DNA of 64,000 nt from Thermosipho affectus (GTDB taxonomy: Bacteria; Thermotogota; Thermotogae; Thermotogales; Fervidobacteriaceae): assembly GCF_001990485.1 (NCBI RefSeq), contig NZ_LBFC01000022.1:1-64000 (forward strand). The letters run 5' to 3'. The position numbers and the translations under genes are program-made. Each line of letters opens with the position of its first letter. Position 1 is the first letter of the stretch. A model generated the notes under the pieces. It made no database searches. It was not told the DNA's origin and was given only the letters and a program-made list of their open reading frames with translations. This document shows, piece after piece, positions 24,236 through 32,596 of this stretch.

Positions 24236-24285
24236 ATATTGCATATATATTCGATTTTATTATAGTATGTTGCCATATATATGTC
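24236..24285 (-). promoter_or_regulatory. Direct repeats around the disulfide reductase promoter, possible PadR sites
   Basis: Two similar AT-rich elements, TTGCATATATAT (24239-24250) and TTGCCATATATAT (about 24270-24282), lie about 31 bases apart (three helix turns), flanking the -10. The gene for a PadR regulator is immediately upstream, so it is the obvious candidate binder. Confidence 0.4.
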
Positions 24286-24287
24286 AA
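24259..24287 (-). promoter_or_regulatory. Consensus promoter of the flavin disulfide reductase gene
   Basis: Minus strand TTGACA, 17 bases, TATAAT: exact consensus. It starts just after the end of the PadR gene, so the reductase can be transcribed on its own. Confidence 0.88.
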
Positions 24288-24293
24288 GAACAA

Positions 24294-24644
24294 TTATTCG
24301 AGTTCAAGCTTTGAAACTTTTGTGATGAATTTTTCTATAATATTTTTAATCTTTGTTAATTCCTTTTTATTTAATTTGAGTTGTTCAATTCCCTTGTTGG
24401 TTATATTGTAAACTTTTTTTGAAGGACCTTGAGCATTTGAATCCCATTTAGATATGATAAAACCTTCGTTTTCTAGTCTTGATAAAATTCTATATAAGTT
24501 TCCCATTTGGCCCAATCCAGCAAGTTCTATCCCGTATTCTGAGAGTCTATTTGCGATTTCATATCCATGGAGAGGAGTTTCTGCTATAATTAGCAATATA
24601 AATGGTTCTATAAAAGTTTTCCTGTATTTTCCTGCGCCTTTCAT
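24294..24644 (-). CDS. PadR-family transcriptional regulator
   Basis: The ATG at 24644 follows GGAGGT inside the end of ogt and gives 116 residues. The winged helix reads FILLIIAETPLHGYEIANRL, then GNLYRILSRLENEGFI, then the wing SKKVYNITNKG; the C-terminal helix should form the dimer. It lies between ogt and the disulfide reductase gene on the same strand and may control either. Confidence 0.87.
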   Translation of the reverse strand: MKGAGKYRKTFIEPFILLIIAETPLHGYEIANRLSEYGIELAGLGQMGNLYRILSRLENEGFIISKWDSNAQGPSKKVYNITNKGIEQLKLNKKELTKIKNIIEKFITKVSKLELE

Positions 24645-24646
24645 AA

Positions 24647-25099
24647 TTACCTCCAATTTGTATTTTTTTCCAATTCAAGAAGATATTTTTTCCATTTCAA
24701 ATCGCTATTAAATCCACCTATATTGTTTTTTCCAATTACTCTATGACATGGAATATATATTGGGAGCTGGTTTTTGTTCATAGCAAATCCTACTACTCTT
24801 GGGTTTACATCTAATTTTTTTGCAATTTCCCCATATGTCATTGTTTGACCATAGGGTATATTTTTAACAAAGTCCCAAATTTTTTTAAAAACTTTTCCTC
24901 CAGATATTTTTACATTAAAATCAAGTTTTTTTCTATTTCCATTTAGGTATTCAATTATCTGTTGAGTGAAAATATTATCCTGAGTTTCTTCTTCTTCTTC
25001 TTCTTCGATTTTGTTTGAAAGTTTGATTTTGGTTACTTTATTATCTTCAACGTATAAAATTATACTTCCAATTTCCACATTTACAAAGAATTTTTCCAA
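24647..25099 (-). CDS. ogt: Methylated-DNA-protein cysteine methyltransferase
   Basis: The 150-residue protein moves an alkyl group from O6-alkylguanine to its own Cys118 in the motif IPCHRV; PYGQTMTYGEIA and NPRVVGFAMNKN form the DNA-binding helix-turn-helix and the arginine finger. A run of seven Glu (32-38) in the N-terminal domain is unusual and comes from a simple GAA repeat. It starts with TTG after GGAGGAG. Length is a little short but typical for Ogt of thermophiles. Confidence 0.93.
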   Translation of the reverse strand: MEKFFVNVEIGSIILYVEDNKVTKIKLSNKIEEEEEEETQDNIFTQQIIEYLNGNRKKLDFNVKISGGKVFKKIWDFVKNIPYGQTMTYGEIAKKLDVNPRVVGFAMNKNQLPIYIPCHRVIGKNNIGGFNSDLKWKKYLLELEKNTNWR

Positions 25100-25125
25100 A
25101 TTTTCTCCTCCATTTCCTATTTAAT

Positions 25126-25134
25126 ATTATATCA
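25126..25134 (-). promoter_or_regulatory. Extended -10 promoter for ogt
   Basis: TGA-TATAAT on the minus strand, 27 bases ahead of the TTG start. Confidence 0.65.
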
Positions 25135-25158
25135 CTTTTTGATGTGTGGTTTTTGTTA

Positions 25159-25164
25159 TATAAT
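25159..25164 (+). promoter_or_regulatory. -10 box for the GH20-like gene
   Basis: TATAAT 35 bases before the ATG at 25199, back to back with the ogt promoter. Confidence 0.5.
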
Positions 25165-25198
25165 ATTATTATAAATGTCTTTTTAAGAGGTGATTTAT

Positions 25199-27001
25199 AT
25201 GTTGTTGGTTCCAAATCCTAAAGAATTAAAGATTAAAAATGGGTATTATGAAATAAAATCTGGTGGTTACATTTTTATTCCTACAAAATCACTTTTTGCG
25301 TCGGCAAATATGGTAAAAGAACTTCTAAATGAAAATGGTATAACCATTAATATTACGTTATACATGGGGAAAAAAGTTTTTATTTACTCGAAGATAGATA
25401 GAAATAAGATAAAAAAAAGAGATGGATATATTCTAGAAATCAATGAAGACGGAATTTTTATAGTTGCCAATAATAACGCAGGAATTCATAATGGGTTTAT
25501 GACCTTTATGCAGATTGTGAAAAACTTTGAAAATAAAATACCTTTTCTTGAAATAAAAGATTGGCCAGATATTGAGAATAGGGCATTTATGCTTGATATA
25601 AGCAGGGATAAGGTACCTAAAATGGATTTTTTCTTTGAACTTATTGACCTATTAGCACAATTGAAGTACAATCAGCTTCAACTTTATATTGAACACACTT
25701 TTGCATATCAAAATCACGAAAGGGTTTGGAAAGGATATTCGCCATTAACTGCGGATGAAATCATAATTTTAGATAAATATTGTAAAGAACGTTTTATTGA
25801 ATTAATCCCAAACCAGGCTTCTTTTGGACATATGGAAAAATGGTTGATACACAATGAGTACAGTTATATGGCTGAGACTTTTGAGTTTGACACACCCTGG
25901 GGAGAACATTATTCCAAACCTTTTACCCTTTCTCCTGCTGTAAAAGACACGATATTGTTTTTAGATTCGCTTTATAGCGAACTTTTACCTCATTTTTCTA
26001 GTAAGTATTTTAATATAAATGGAGATGAAACGTTTGATCTTTGTCAAGGAAAATCAAAAGTTTTATGTGAAAAATATGGAAAAGGTAAAGTTTATTTGGA
26101 TTTTATTCTAAAGATACATAAATTGGTTAAAAAACATGGGAAAAGAATGATGATGTGGGCGGATATATTAAAATATCATCCAGAGCTTTTTGAAGAACTT
26201 CCCAAAGATGTAATTTATTTGATTTGGGGATATGAAAAAACACATGAATTTGACAGAGAATGCGAATTATTTAAGAGGTTTGATTTTTACGTTTGTCCTG
26301 GGACTTCTAGTTGGAATTCGTTTTTAGGGCGAGTTGAAAATGCAATTTTGAACATTAAAAATGCCGTGGAAAATGGGTTAAAATATAAAGCTAAAGGGAT
26401 TATGTTAACTGATTGGGGAGATAATGGTCATTGGCAACATATTCCCATTTCATATCCCGGGATTTTTTATGCAAGTGCTTTATCTTGGGGATTCAATGAA
26501 AATAAAGATTTGGATGTTTTTGATTTTCTTAAGCTTTATTTTGGAAAGGAAACAGCAATTCTTTTGGTAGATATGGGAAATGCGTATAAATTAACAGGTG
26601 TTGATTTTCCAAATTCAACCATTTTTGCACTTGTTTATATTTATCCTGAAAAACTCAGATATGAGTTTTTAAAAGACCTTGATTTGGAAAAACTTTTAAA
26701 TACAAAGAAATTTTTAGAGGAAAAGTATGAATTTACAAAACATGTGCATGATGAATTAATAAAGAAGGAGTTAAGAAATTCTATAAAATTTTCTATTTTA
26801 TCTTTAGAAATAATAATAGCATTGAAGAAGTTAGCTATGAGAACTATAAGGGAACTTCCTAAAGTTACCAAGCAAGAATTTAAAATAAGATTGGAAAAGT
26901 TAATCAGTGAATTTAAGGAAATATGGTTATCAAGAAATAGAATAGGTGGGTTGAAATCTAGTGTGCAGAAATTAGAAAAAATAAAGAAGTTTTTTGAGTA
27001 G
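25199..27001 (+). CDS. GH20-family-like beta-N-acetylhexosaminidase
   Basis: The ATG at 25199 follows AGAGGTGAT; 600 residues, no signal peptide, so it acts in the cytoplasm. The N-terminal 110 residues look like the non-catalytic GH20b domain. The barrel begins near WPDIENRAFMLDISRDKVP. The catalytic pair is Asp276-Glu277 in FNINGDETFDL, which matches the Asp-Glu of GH20 enzymes (substrate-assisted). A helical C-terminal region (about 480-600) follows. It likely releases N-acetylhexosamines from short oligosaccharides or peptidoglycan fragments; the substrate is not certain. Confidence 0.82.
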   Translation: MLLVPNPKELKIKNGYYEIKSGGYIFIPTKSLFASANMVKELLNENGITINITLYMGKKVFIYSKIDRNKIKKRDGYILEINEDGIFIVANNNAGIHNGFMTFMQIVKNFENKIPFLEIKDWPDIENRAFMLDISRDKVPKMDFFFELIDLLAQLKYNQLQLYIEHTFAYQNHERVWKGYSPLTADEIIILDKYCKERFIELIPNQASFGHMEKWLIHNEYSYMAETFEFDTPWGEHYSKPFTLSPAVKDTILFLDSLYSELLPHFSSKYFNINGDETFDLCQGKSKVLCEKYGKGKVYLDFILKIHKLVKKHGKRMMMWADILKYHPELFEELPKDVIYLIWGYEKTHEFDRECELFKRFDFYVCPGTSSWNSFLGRVENAILNIKNAVENGLKYKAKGIMLTDWGDNGHWQHIPISYPGIFYASALSWGFNENKDLDVFDFLKLYFGKETAILLVDMGNAYKLTGVDFPNSTIFALVYIYPEKLRYEFLKDLDLEKLLNTKKFLEEKYEFTKHVHDELIKKELRNSIKFSILSLEIIIALKKLAMRTIRELPKVTKQEFKIRLEKLISEFKEIWLSRNRIGGLKSSVQKLEKIKKFFE

Positions 27002-27023
27002 CGCACCTTTAAGGAGTGGTTTG

Positions 27024-27051
27024 TTTACAAAAAAATGAAGTATGGTATAAT
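27024..27051 (+). promoter_or_regulatory. Promoter of cysE-cysK
   Basis: TTTACA, 16 bases, TATAAT, with TGG before the -10. It lies in the 90-base spacer after the GH20-like gene. Confidence 0.75.
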
Positions 27052-27090
27052 TGAATTAGTATTTTCTAAGTGGAGGTGAAGATTTATGGG

Positions 27091-27657
27091 GTGCGTAGTT
27101 TTATAAGAGATTTTATTGATACTATTAAGGCTATTGAAGAAGATAGAAAGGAGCTTTCCAAAAAAGATCCTTCCATTGAGAAAGTTTACCAAATTTTTTT
27201 GCATACCGGTTTTCAGGCATTGGTTCTTTACAGACTTTCACATCTTTTTTACAAATATGATTTAAAATTTCTTGCTTTTTTGGTTCATTATATTTCAAAA
27301 ATTTTATTTTCTGCAGATATAAGTCCTGCTGCTTATATTGAACCTGGGGTTGTAATTGATCATGCTATAGGAGTTGTAATAGGATCTACTGCAACGGTTA
27401 GAACGGGGACTTTGATATATCATGGTGTTACACTTGGAGCTAGAAATATTCAAAAAGGTAAAAGACATCCTGATATTGGAAAAAATGTTTTAATAGGTGC
27501 AGGGGCAAAAATTTTAGGACCTGTAAAAATAGGTGATGACGCAAGGATAGGAGCTAATTCTGTTGTGCTTGCGGACATTCCAAGTGGAACAACTTTTGTA
27601 GGGGTGCCCGCAAAAAATGTGTATGAAAAAATTGAAAAAATAGAATGGATTATATAA
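27091..27657 (+). CDS. cysE: Serine O-acetyltransferase
   Basis: The ribosome binding site GGAGGTGAA (27072-27080) points to the GTG at 27091, giving 188 residues; the in-frame GTG at 27070 lies in front of the site. The N-terminal helices (DPSIEKVYQIFLHTGFQALVLYRLSHL) and the left-handed beta-helix of hexapeptide repeats (ISPAAYIEPGVVIDHAIGVVIGSTA, then YHGVTLG, then IGAGAKILGPVKIGDDARIGANSVV) mark CysE. It makes O-acetylserine from serine and acetyl-CoA for the cysteine synthase encoded next. Confidence 0.92.
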   Translation: MRSFIRDFIDTIKAIEEDRKELSKKDPSIEKVYQIFLHTGFQALVLYRLSHLFYKYDLKFLAFLVHYISKILFSADISPAAYIEPGVVIDHAIGVVIGSTATVRTGTLIYHGVTLGARNIQKGKRHPDIGKNVLIGAGAKILGPVKIGDDARIGANSVVLADIPSGTTFVGVPAKNVYEKIEKIEWII

Positions 27658-27673
27658 AGGGAGGATAAAGTGT

Positions 27674-28528
27674 ATGGTGGAAAGTACACATTTGATATAT
27701 ATTGAAAAGTTAAATCTTTTTGCAAAGTTAGAGAAAAGTAATTTAGGAGGTAGTATTAAGGATAGACCCGCATTTTTTATGTTAAAAGGAGCTTTGAAAG
27801 ATGGGATAAAGACAAAATTAGTTGTTGAACCTACTAGTGGAAATACGGGAATTGCACTTGCTTGGATTGGGAAAAAATTAGGATTTGATGTAATACTTAC
27901 AATGCCGGAAACTATGACAAAGGAAAGGATAGATTTGATGAAAGCTTTTGGAGCAGACGTTGTCTTAACACCGAGTGAAAAAGGCATGAAAGGGGCAATT
28001 GAGAAGGCAAAAGAAATTGTAAATGAAAAAGGAGCATATATGCCAAATCAATTTTCAAATAAATACAATGTTTTGGCACATAAATTAACAACTGGGCCGG
28101 AGATCTTACGACAAATGAAGTTTGATGTTGACGTGTTTGTTGCGGGTGTAGGAACTGGTGGAACTATAACAGGTGTTGGTACTGTGTTGAAAAGTATTTT
28201 TGGTGATAAAGTTAAGATTGTTGCTGTTGAGCCAGAAAGTTCAGCAGTTCTTTCTGGAAGACCTGCAGGAAAACATAAAATACAAGGTATTGGTGCAGGC
28301 TTTATACCAGATATTTTAGATTTAAATGTGATAGATGAAATAGTTACAGTTTCCGATGAAGAAGTGTTTGAGATGTTTGGTTACTTGAATAAAAATTTAG
28401 GATTAAATGTAGGAATTTCTTCTGCTGCCAATGCGTTGGTTGCTACAAGATATTCAAAGCTTGGAAGAGTGGTTACAGTTTTTCCAGATGATGTTAGTAA
28501 ATATATTTCTATTTTAACTAATTTGTAA
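27674..28528 (+). CDS. cysK: Cysteine synthase (O-acetylserine sulfhydrylase)
   Basis: A 284-residue PLP enzyme that makes cysteine from O-acetylserine and sulfide. The PLP lysine is in GGSIKDRPA near residue 28; EPTSGNTGIALAW and GTGGTITGVG bind substrate and phosphate. The N-terminus lacks the first ten or so residues usual in CysK (the IGNTPL motif is reduced to STHLIYI), which makes it slightly short. The ATG follows GGGAGGATAAAGTGT and lies 16 bases after cysE, so the two form an operon. Confidence 0.93.
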   Translation: MVESTHLIYIEKLNLFAKLEKSNLGGSIKDRPAFFMLKGALKDGIKTKLVVEPTSGNTGIALAWIGKKLGFDVILTMPETMTKERIDLMKAFGADVVLTPSEKGMKGAIEKAKEIVNEKGAYMPNQFSNKYNVLAHKLTTGPEILRQMKFDVDVFVAGVGTGGTITGVGTVLKSIFGDKVKIVAVEPESSAVLSGRPAGKHKIQGIGAGFIPDILDLNVIDEIVTVSDEEVFEMFGYLNKNLGLNVGISSAANALVATRYSKLGRVVTVFPDDVSKYISILTNL

Positions 28529-28539
28529 CTTCTAAAGTG

Positions 28540-28568
28540 TTGACCTTTTGTTTTTTTCATGATATACT
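28540..28568 (+). promoter_or_regulatory. Promoter of the purine operon
   Basis: TTGACC, 17 bases, TATACT with TGA before the -10. It starts transcription about 110 bases ahead of the attenuator end. Confidence 0.85.
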
Positions 28569-28578
28569 GATAGTGTAA

Positions 28579-28609
28579 CCTTTAATTTGGTCCAGTGAGG
28601 CCAAAAAGG
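28579..28609 (+). promoter_or_regulatory. PyrR-binding RNA element in the purE leader
   Basis: The RNA folds as lower stem CCUUU/AAAGG, a 5' bulge AAU, upper stem UUGG/CCAA and the loop region UCCAGUGAGG. This matches the PyrR-binding consensus (ARUCCNGNGAGGYU) and resembles Bacillus pyr leaders. The loop arm CAGUGAGGCCA can pair with UGGCUUCUG of the terminator downstream (with a two-base bulge) to form an antiterminator, so binding of PyrR would favour termination. Confidence 0.82.
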
Positions 28610-28662
28610 AGATGAGAAAATGTCTTTAATTTTAGTTTTTTTAGGAATTAAATATGAATATT

Positions 28663-28701
28663 GGCTTCTGCCGTTCTTACGGTAGAGGCCTTTTGTTTTT
28701 T
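28663..28701 (+). terminator. Attenuator terminator in the purE leader
   Basis: Stem GGCTTCTGCCG/CGGTAGAGGCC (11 pairs, two G-U type) with loop TTCTTA and then TTTTGTTTTTT. It stands between the PyrR element and the purE start. Confidence 0.9.
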
Positions 28702-28714
28702 AGGGGGTGTTAGT

Positions 28715-29167
28715 TTGGTTGTCATTGTTGCGGGAAGTAAGAGTGATTCTTATGTGGTTGATAAGGTAGTATCTATTTTGGATGAGTTTAAAGTGGAGTA
28801 TGTGGTAAAGTATTTATCTGCTCATAGGACGCCAGAACTTTTGGATGAATTTATCAAAAAGTGTGAAAGAGATGGTGTAAAAGTTTATATTGCTATCGCA
28901 GGAGGGGCTGCGCATTTACCAGGGGTTATTGCTTCTAAAACTTTAAAGCCTGTCATAGGTGTTCCTGTGAAGTCGGAAGATTTAGGGGGATTAGATTCTT
29001 TACTTTCAGTTGTTCAAATGCCCAATGATATTCCAGTTGCAACTGTGGGGATTAACAGGGGGAAGAATGCGGCTATGCTTGCAGTTGAAATGTTAGCGTT
29101 AACCGACGAGGTTTTATCTAAAAAGTTAAAAGAATACCGCTCAAAGCTTGTGGGGAAGTATCTCTAA
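28715..29167 (+). CDS. purE: N5-carboxyaminoimidazole ribonucleotide mutase
   Basis: The start is the TTG at 28715 after GGGGGTG; upstream in-frame sequence runs through the attenuator. The 150-residue protein has the PurE core: VAGSKSDSYVVDK, SAHRTPELL with the catalytic His, and AIAGGAAHLPGVIASKT, GVPVKSEDLGGLDSLLSVVQMP. It moves the carboxyl group from N5-CAIR to CAIR in purine synthesis. No purK is adjacent, so this may instead be the CO2-using class II type; the sequence alone does not settle it. Confidence 0.94.
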   Translation: MVVIVAGSKSDSYVVDKVVSILDEFKVEYVVKYLSAHRTPELLDEFIKKCERDGVKVYIAIAGGAAHLPGVIASKTLKPVIGVPVKSEDLGGLDSLLSVVQMPNDIPVATVGINRGKNAAMLAVEMLALTDEVLSKKLKEYRSKLVGKYL

Positions 29168-29179
29168 GGGGGAAACTAT

Positions 29180-29866
29180 ATGGAGGGAAAAACAAAAATA
29201 GTTGAAAATTATGGAGATTATGTTATTTTGAACTTTAAAGATGATATTACTGCGGGGGATGGAGAAAAACATAGTATTTTAGCAGGTAAAGGATCTATTT
29301 GTGCGGAGATAACGGCAATAGCAATGAAATATTTAAATTCTAAGGGGATTTACACGCAATTTTTGGATTTTGAAAAACCTAATAGAATAAAAGCTGTGCC
29401 GTTGAAAATGTTTCCAATTGAAGTAGTTGCCAGATTAAAAAAGGCGGGATCTTTTATAAGAAGGTATGGGGGAGATGAAGGAGAAGAGATAAAAGAACCT
29501 CTTGTTGAATTTTTTATTAAGGACGATACTAAACATGATCCCATGGTGTGTGATGAACACTTGGTGCTTTTTGGATTATGTACAAAGGAGCAAGTGAAGG
29601 AAATAAAAAATATTACAAAAAAAATAGCTTTGGAATTAAAAAACTTTTTTGAAGAAATTGGATTTGATTTGTGGGATATGAAGTTTGAATATGGTCTAGA
29701 TAGAAATGGAAAGGTTTGTCTTGGAGATGAAATTTCTCCCGATACGTTAAGACTTAGGAAAACTAAAGAAATATTTGATAAAGATGTGTACAGAAAGGAT
29801 TTAGGAAATCCTCTTGAAAAATATAGGGAGGTTTTAAACGCATGCAAAAGTTTAAATTTATTGTAG
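29180..29866 (+). CDS. purC: SAICAR synthetase
   Basis: A 228-residue enzyme joining aspartate to CAIR with ATP. It opens MEGKTKIVENYGD (the usual YEGKAK motif moved to the very N-terminus, so the first helix is shorter than usual) and has FKDDITAGDGEKH, VARLKKAGSFIRRYG and LGDEISPDTLR. The ATG follows AAGGGGGAAAC. Overlaps purS by 25 bases. Confidence 0.94.
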   Translation: MEGKTKIVENYGDYVILNFKDDITAGDGEKHSILAGKGSICAEITAIAMKYLNSKGIYTQFLDFEKPNRIKAVPLKMFPIEVVARLKKAGSFIRRYGGDEGEEIKEPLVEFFIKDDTKHDPMVCDEHLVLFGLCTKEQVKEIKNITKKIALELKNFFEEIGFDLWDMKFEYGLDRNGKVCLGDEISPDTLRLRKTKEIFDKDVYRKDLGNPLEKYREVLNACKSLNLL

Positions 29867-30090
29867 ATATACAATATAAGAGTAATGTAAGGGATCCACG
29901 GGGAGAAACGATTGCAAGAGTATTGAGGGAAGAAAATAACATACCCGTTGATAGTATAAGAATAGGAAAATCTATACATGGTGAGATTGAAGCAAAGGAT
30001 AAAGAAGAAGCCAAAAGAAAGGTGATTGAAGCTTGTGAAAGACTTTTAGTAAACCCTGTGACAGAGGAGTATAGGGTGGAGATAGAATGA
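29842..30090 (+). CDS. purS: Phosphoribosylformylglycinamidine synthase, PurS subunit
   Basis: This 82-residue protein links the glutaminase PurQ and the synthase PurL. It shows VRDPRGETIARVL and IGKSIHGEIEAKD, then the C-terminal NPVTEEYRVEI, all PurS hallmarks. It starts inside the end of purC after AGGGAGG and overlaps purQ by four bases, so subunits Q, S and L are made in step. Confidence 0.94.
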   Translation: MQKFKFIVDIQYKSNVRDPRGETIARVLREENNIPVDSIRIGKSIHGEIEAKDKEEAKRKVIEACERLLVNPVTEEYRVEIE

Positions 30091-30719
30091 AGGCCGGTGT
30101 GGTAGTTTATCCGGGTTCAAATTGTGATAGAGACGCGTATTATGCTTTAAATTTGGCTGGATTTAAAACTTATTATGTTTCACCAAAAGATGATATAAAT
30201 AATCTAGATTTGGTTGTTTTGCCTGGGGGATTTTCATATGGGGATTACTTAAGACCTGGAGCAGTTTCTGCAAGAGAGTCTAGTTCTATAAAAGAATTTG
30301 TGGAAAATGGAGGTTTTGTTATTGGAATATGTAATGGATTTCAAATTTTAGTGGAAATGGGATTGTTGCCTGGAGCACTTTTACAAAATGAATCTGGAAA
30401 GTTTATTTGTAAGTTTGTAGAGCTGGAAGTTGTTGATAATACTACTCCTTTTACCTTATTCTATAAAAAAGGTGAAAAAATAAGACTACCTATAGCCCAT
30501 GGTTTTGGAAGATATGTTTCTGTAAGTAATCCAAATGTAGTGTTTAGATACACAGAAAATGTAAATGGTTCAGATGAGTTTATTGCAGGGATATATGAGA
30601 AAAATGTATTGGGGATGATGCCGCATCCTGAAAGAGCGGTAGATGAGTATTTGGGAAGTACAGATGGTTTAAAACTGTTCAGATCTGTTTTTGAATACAT
30701 TAGAGGTGGTAATATATGA
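30087..30719 (+). CDS. purQ: Phosphoribosylformylglycinamidine synthase, glutaminase subunit PurQ
   Basis: A 210-residue class I glutamine amidotransferase. The catalytic Cys is in GICNGFQILVEMGLLPGAL, and MMPHPERAV carries the His and Glu of the triad. It feeds ammonia to PurL. Overlaps purS and purL by four bases each. Confidence 0.95.
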   Translation: MKAGVVVYPGSNCDRDAYYALNLAGFKTYYVSPKDDINNLDLVVLPGGFSYGDYLRPGAVSARESSSIKEFVENGGFVIGICNGFQILVEMGLLPGALLQNESGKFICKFVELEVVDNTTPFTLFYKKGEKIRLPIAHGFGRYVSVSNPNVVFRYTENVNGSDEFIAGIYEKNVLGMMPHPERAVDEYLGSTDGLKLFRSVFEYIRGGNI

Positions 30720-32494
30720 AATATATAGATATTTTAGAGAAAAAGTTAAATCGAAAAGCAACACTTGCAGAAAAAGAGGCTTTTACTGTAATGTGGAGTG
30801 AGCATTGTGGTTACTCTCATACAAAAAAATACATAAAATCTTTACCGTTAATTAGTTTGGAATCCGGCAATGCAGGATTGGTTTCTCTAAATGAGGACTA
30901 TGTTCTTTCGTTTAAAATTGAAAGTCATAATCATCCTAGTGCTATTGAGCCATACAATGGGGCTGCAACGGGAGTGGGGGGGATTATAAGAGATATTCTT
31001 GCTATGGGGGCAAGACCTACAGCTATTTTGGATTCGTTACATATGCATAAGGTTATAGATGGCATAATAGAAGGAATAGCCGATTATGGGAATTCAATAG
31101 GGGTGCCTACAGTAGGAGGAGAACTTAGGATAAATGATGCCTATAGGTATAATCCTCTTGTTAATGTAATGGCTGTTGGAATTGTAAAACATAAAGATAT
31201 AGTTCCTTCTAAGGCAACAAGACCGGATCAGGTTATTGTAATTTTTGGAGGAGCTACAGGTAGAGATGGGATTCATGGTGCATCCTTTGCATCTGAGGAT
31301 TTAACTGGAAAGCGGGCAAATAAATTATCTATCCAAGTTGGAGATCCGTTTTCTGAAAAGATGCTTATTGAGGCGTTTTTAAAAATGTTAGAAGAGGGGT
31401 TAATAGAGGGAGCACAAGATTTAGGTGCCGGAGGAGTTTTGTCAGCTACTTCTGAATTAGTTGCTAAAGGTGGATTTGGGGCGGTAATAGACCTTGAGAA
31501 GTTACCGTTAAGAGAACCTGATATGAAGCCAATTGAGATTTTAATAAGCGAAAGTCAAGAGAGAATGGCAATAATAACTTCTCAAGAAAAAGTAAAAAAG
31601 GTTTTAAAAATTGCAGAGGAACATTTGTTATACGGTGCAGTTGTGGGAAAAGTGACAAATGATGGAATTTATCATGTAAGATATAAAGGAGAAACCATTT
31701 TAAAGGTTCCTGCTTCGTTATTATCAGAAGCGCCGGAAGAGGAAATTGTCGACTTTTCTGTTGATTCAATTCCAAAAGATATTTCTTTGAAATTTAAAAA
31801 CGTGGATGCAAGCGAAGTTTATATGCAGTATGATTATATGGTGGGAACTAATACGGTACTTCCACCTGGGTTTGGTCCTGCTGTAATGAGAGTTAAGGAG
31901 ACATCTCTTTTTTATTCGCTTTTGACCCATAGCAGAGCTGATATTGGTGAAAAAAGTCCATACTGGGGTTCATATATAGCTGTATTGGAAAGTGTTAGAA
32001 AAACTTTATCTGTAGGTGGGGAGCCACTTGGAATTACCGATTGTATAAATTACGGAGATCCAGATGTTGATCCAGTTGGATTGGCGGCTATGATGAAGGG
32101 ATTGAAAGATGCATGTGAGTTTTCCGGCATAGGTGTGGCAAGTGGAAATGCTTCATTGTATAATACAAATAATGGAATTCCCATACCAGCTACTATGGTA
32201 ATTGGAATGGTTGGAAGGGTAGAAAAAGTTATTAAGCCAAAAATGGGAGATTTATATTTAATTGGTTGGAACGATTTTGAACTTGAAAGGGAGAAAATTC
32301 TTTGGAAAGAAATTAAAAATCAAGTTTTAAAAGGAAATTTTGTAATTTCATCTACAAGATTTGATAAAATTACATATTTAAAGAATTTAAAATTGAAGCT
32401 CCCACCACTAAATCACTCGCCTATCCATCAATTGATCTTGGTTATTGGAAAAGATGTAAAGAGTAACCTTCCCTTAAAGAAACTTACTCCGTAA
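30716..32494 (+). CDS. purL: Phosphoribosylformylglycinamidine synthase, PurL subunit
   Basis: This 592-residue protein is the small, stand-alone PurL type. Markers are WSEHCGYSHTKKY, SFKIESHNHPSAIEPYNGAATGVGGIIRDI, and the second half TNTVLPPGFGPAVMRVKETS and GGEPLGITDCINYGDPD. It uses ATP and PurQ ammonia to make FGAM. It ends about ten residues shorter than many relatives, with a loose C-terminus. It is the last gene of purECSQL in this operon; a strong terminator follows. Confidence 0.95.
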   Translation: MKYIDILEKKLNRKATLAEKEAFTVMWSEHCGYSHTKKYIKSLPLISLESGNAGLVSLNEDYVLSFKIESHNHPSAIEPYNGAATGVGGIIRDILAMGARPTAILDSLHMHKVIDGIIEGIADYGNSIGVPTVGGELRINDAYRYNPLVNVMAVGIVKHKDIVPSKATRPDQVIVIFGGATGRDGIHGASFASEDLTGKRANKLSIQVGDPFSEKMLIEAFLKMLEEGLIEGAQDLGAGGVLSATSELVAKGGFGAVIDLEKLPLREPDMKPIEILISESQERMAIITSQEKVKKVLKIAEEHLLYGAVVGKVTNDGIYHVRYKGETILKVPASLLSEAPEEEIVDFSVDSIPKDISLKFKNVDASEVYMQYDYMVGTNTVLPPGFGPAVMRVKETSLFYSLLTHSRADIGEKSPYWGSYIAVLESVRKTLSVGGEPLGITDCINYGDPDVDPVGLAAMMKGLKDACEFSGIGVASGNASLYNTNNGIPIPATMVIGMVGRVEKVIKPKMGDLYLIGWNDFELEREKILWKEIKNQVLKGNFVISSTRFDKITYLKNLKLKLPPLNHSPIHQLILVIGKDVKSNLPLKKLTP

Positions 32495-32549
32495 ATATAT
32501 TTATCTTAGAAAGTGGAACAAATAAAAAACAATTTACCAATTTTTTCAC

Positions 32550-32596
32550 ACAACATGGCTTTAGTACTCAACTGGAGCCATGTTGTTTGTTTTTTT
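32550..32596 (+). terminator. Strong terminator of the purine operon
   Basis: Long stem ACAACATGGCTTTAGT/ACTGGAGCCATGTTGT (16 pairs with two G-U) and loop ACTCA, followed by TTGTTTTTTT. Confidence 0.92.

Noticed and set aside
28570-28700. Purine, ZTP, PRPP or THF riboswitch ahead of purE
   Set aside because: None of the core motifs of these riboswitches is present. The leader fits the PyrR-binding hairpin plus terminator much better.
28661-28714. Longer purE reading from 28661
   Set aside because: It would run through the attenuator terminator and has no ribosome binding site; the TTG at 28715 has one.
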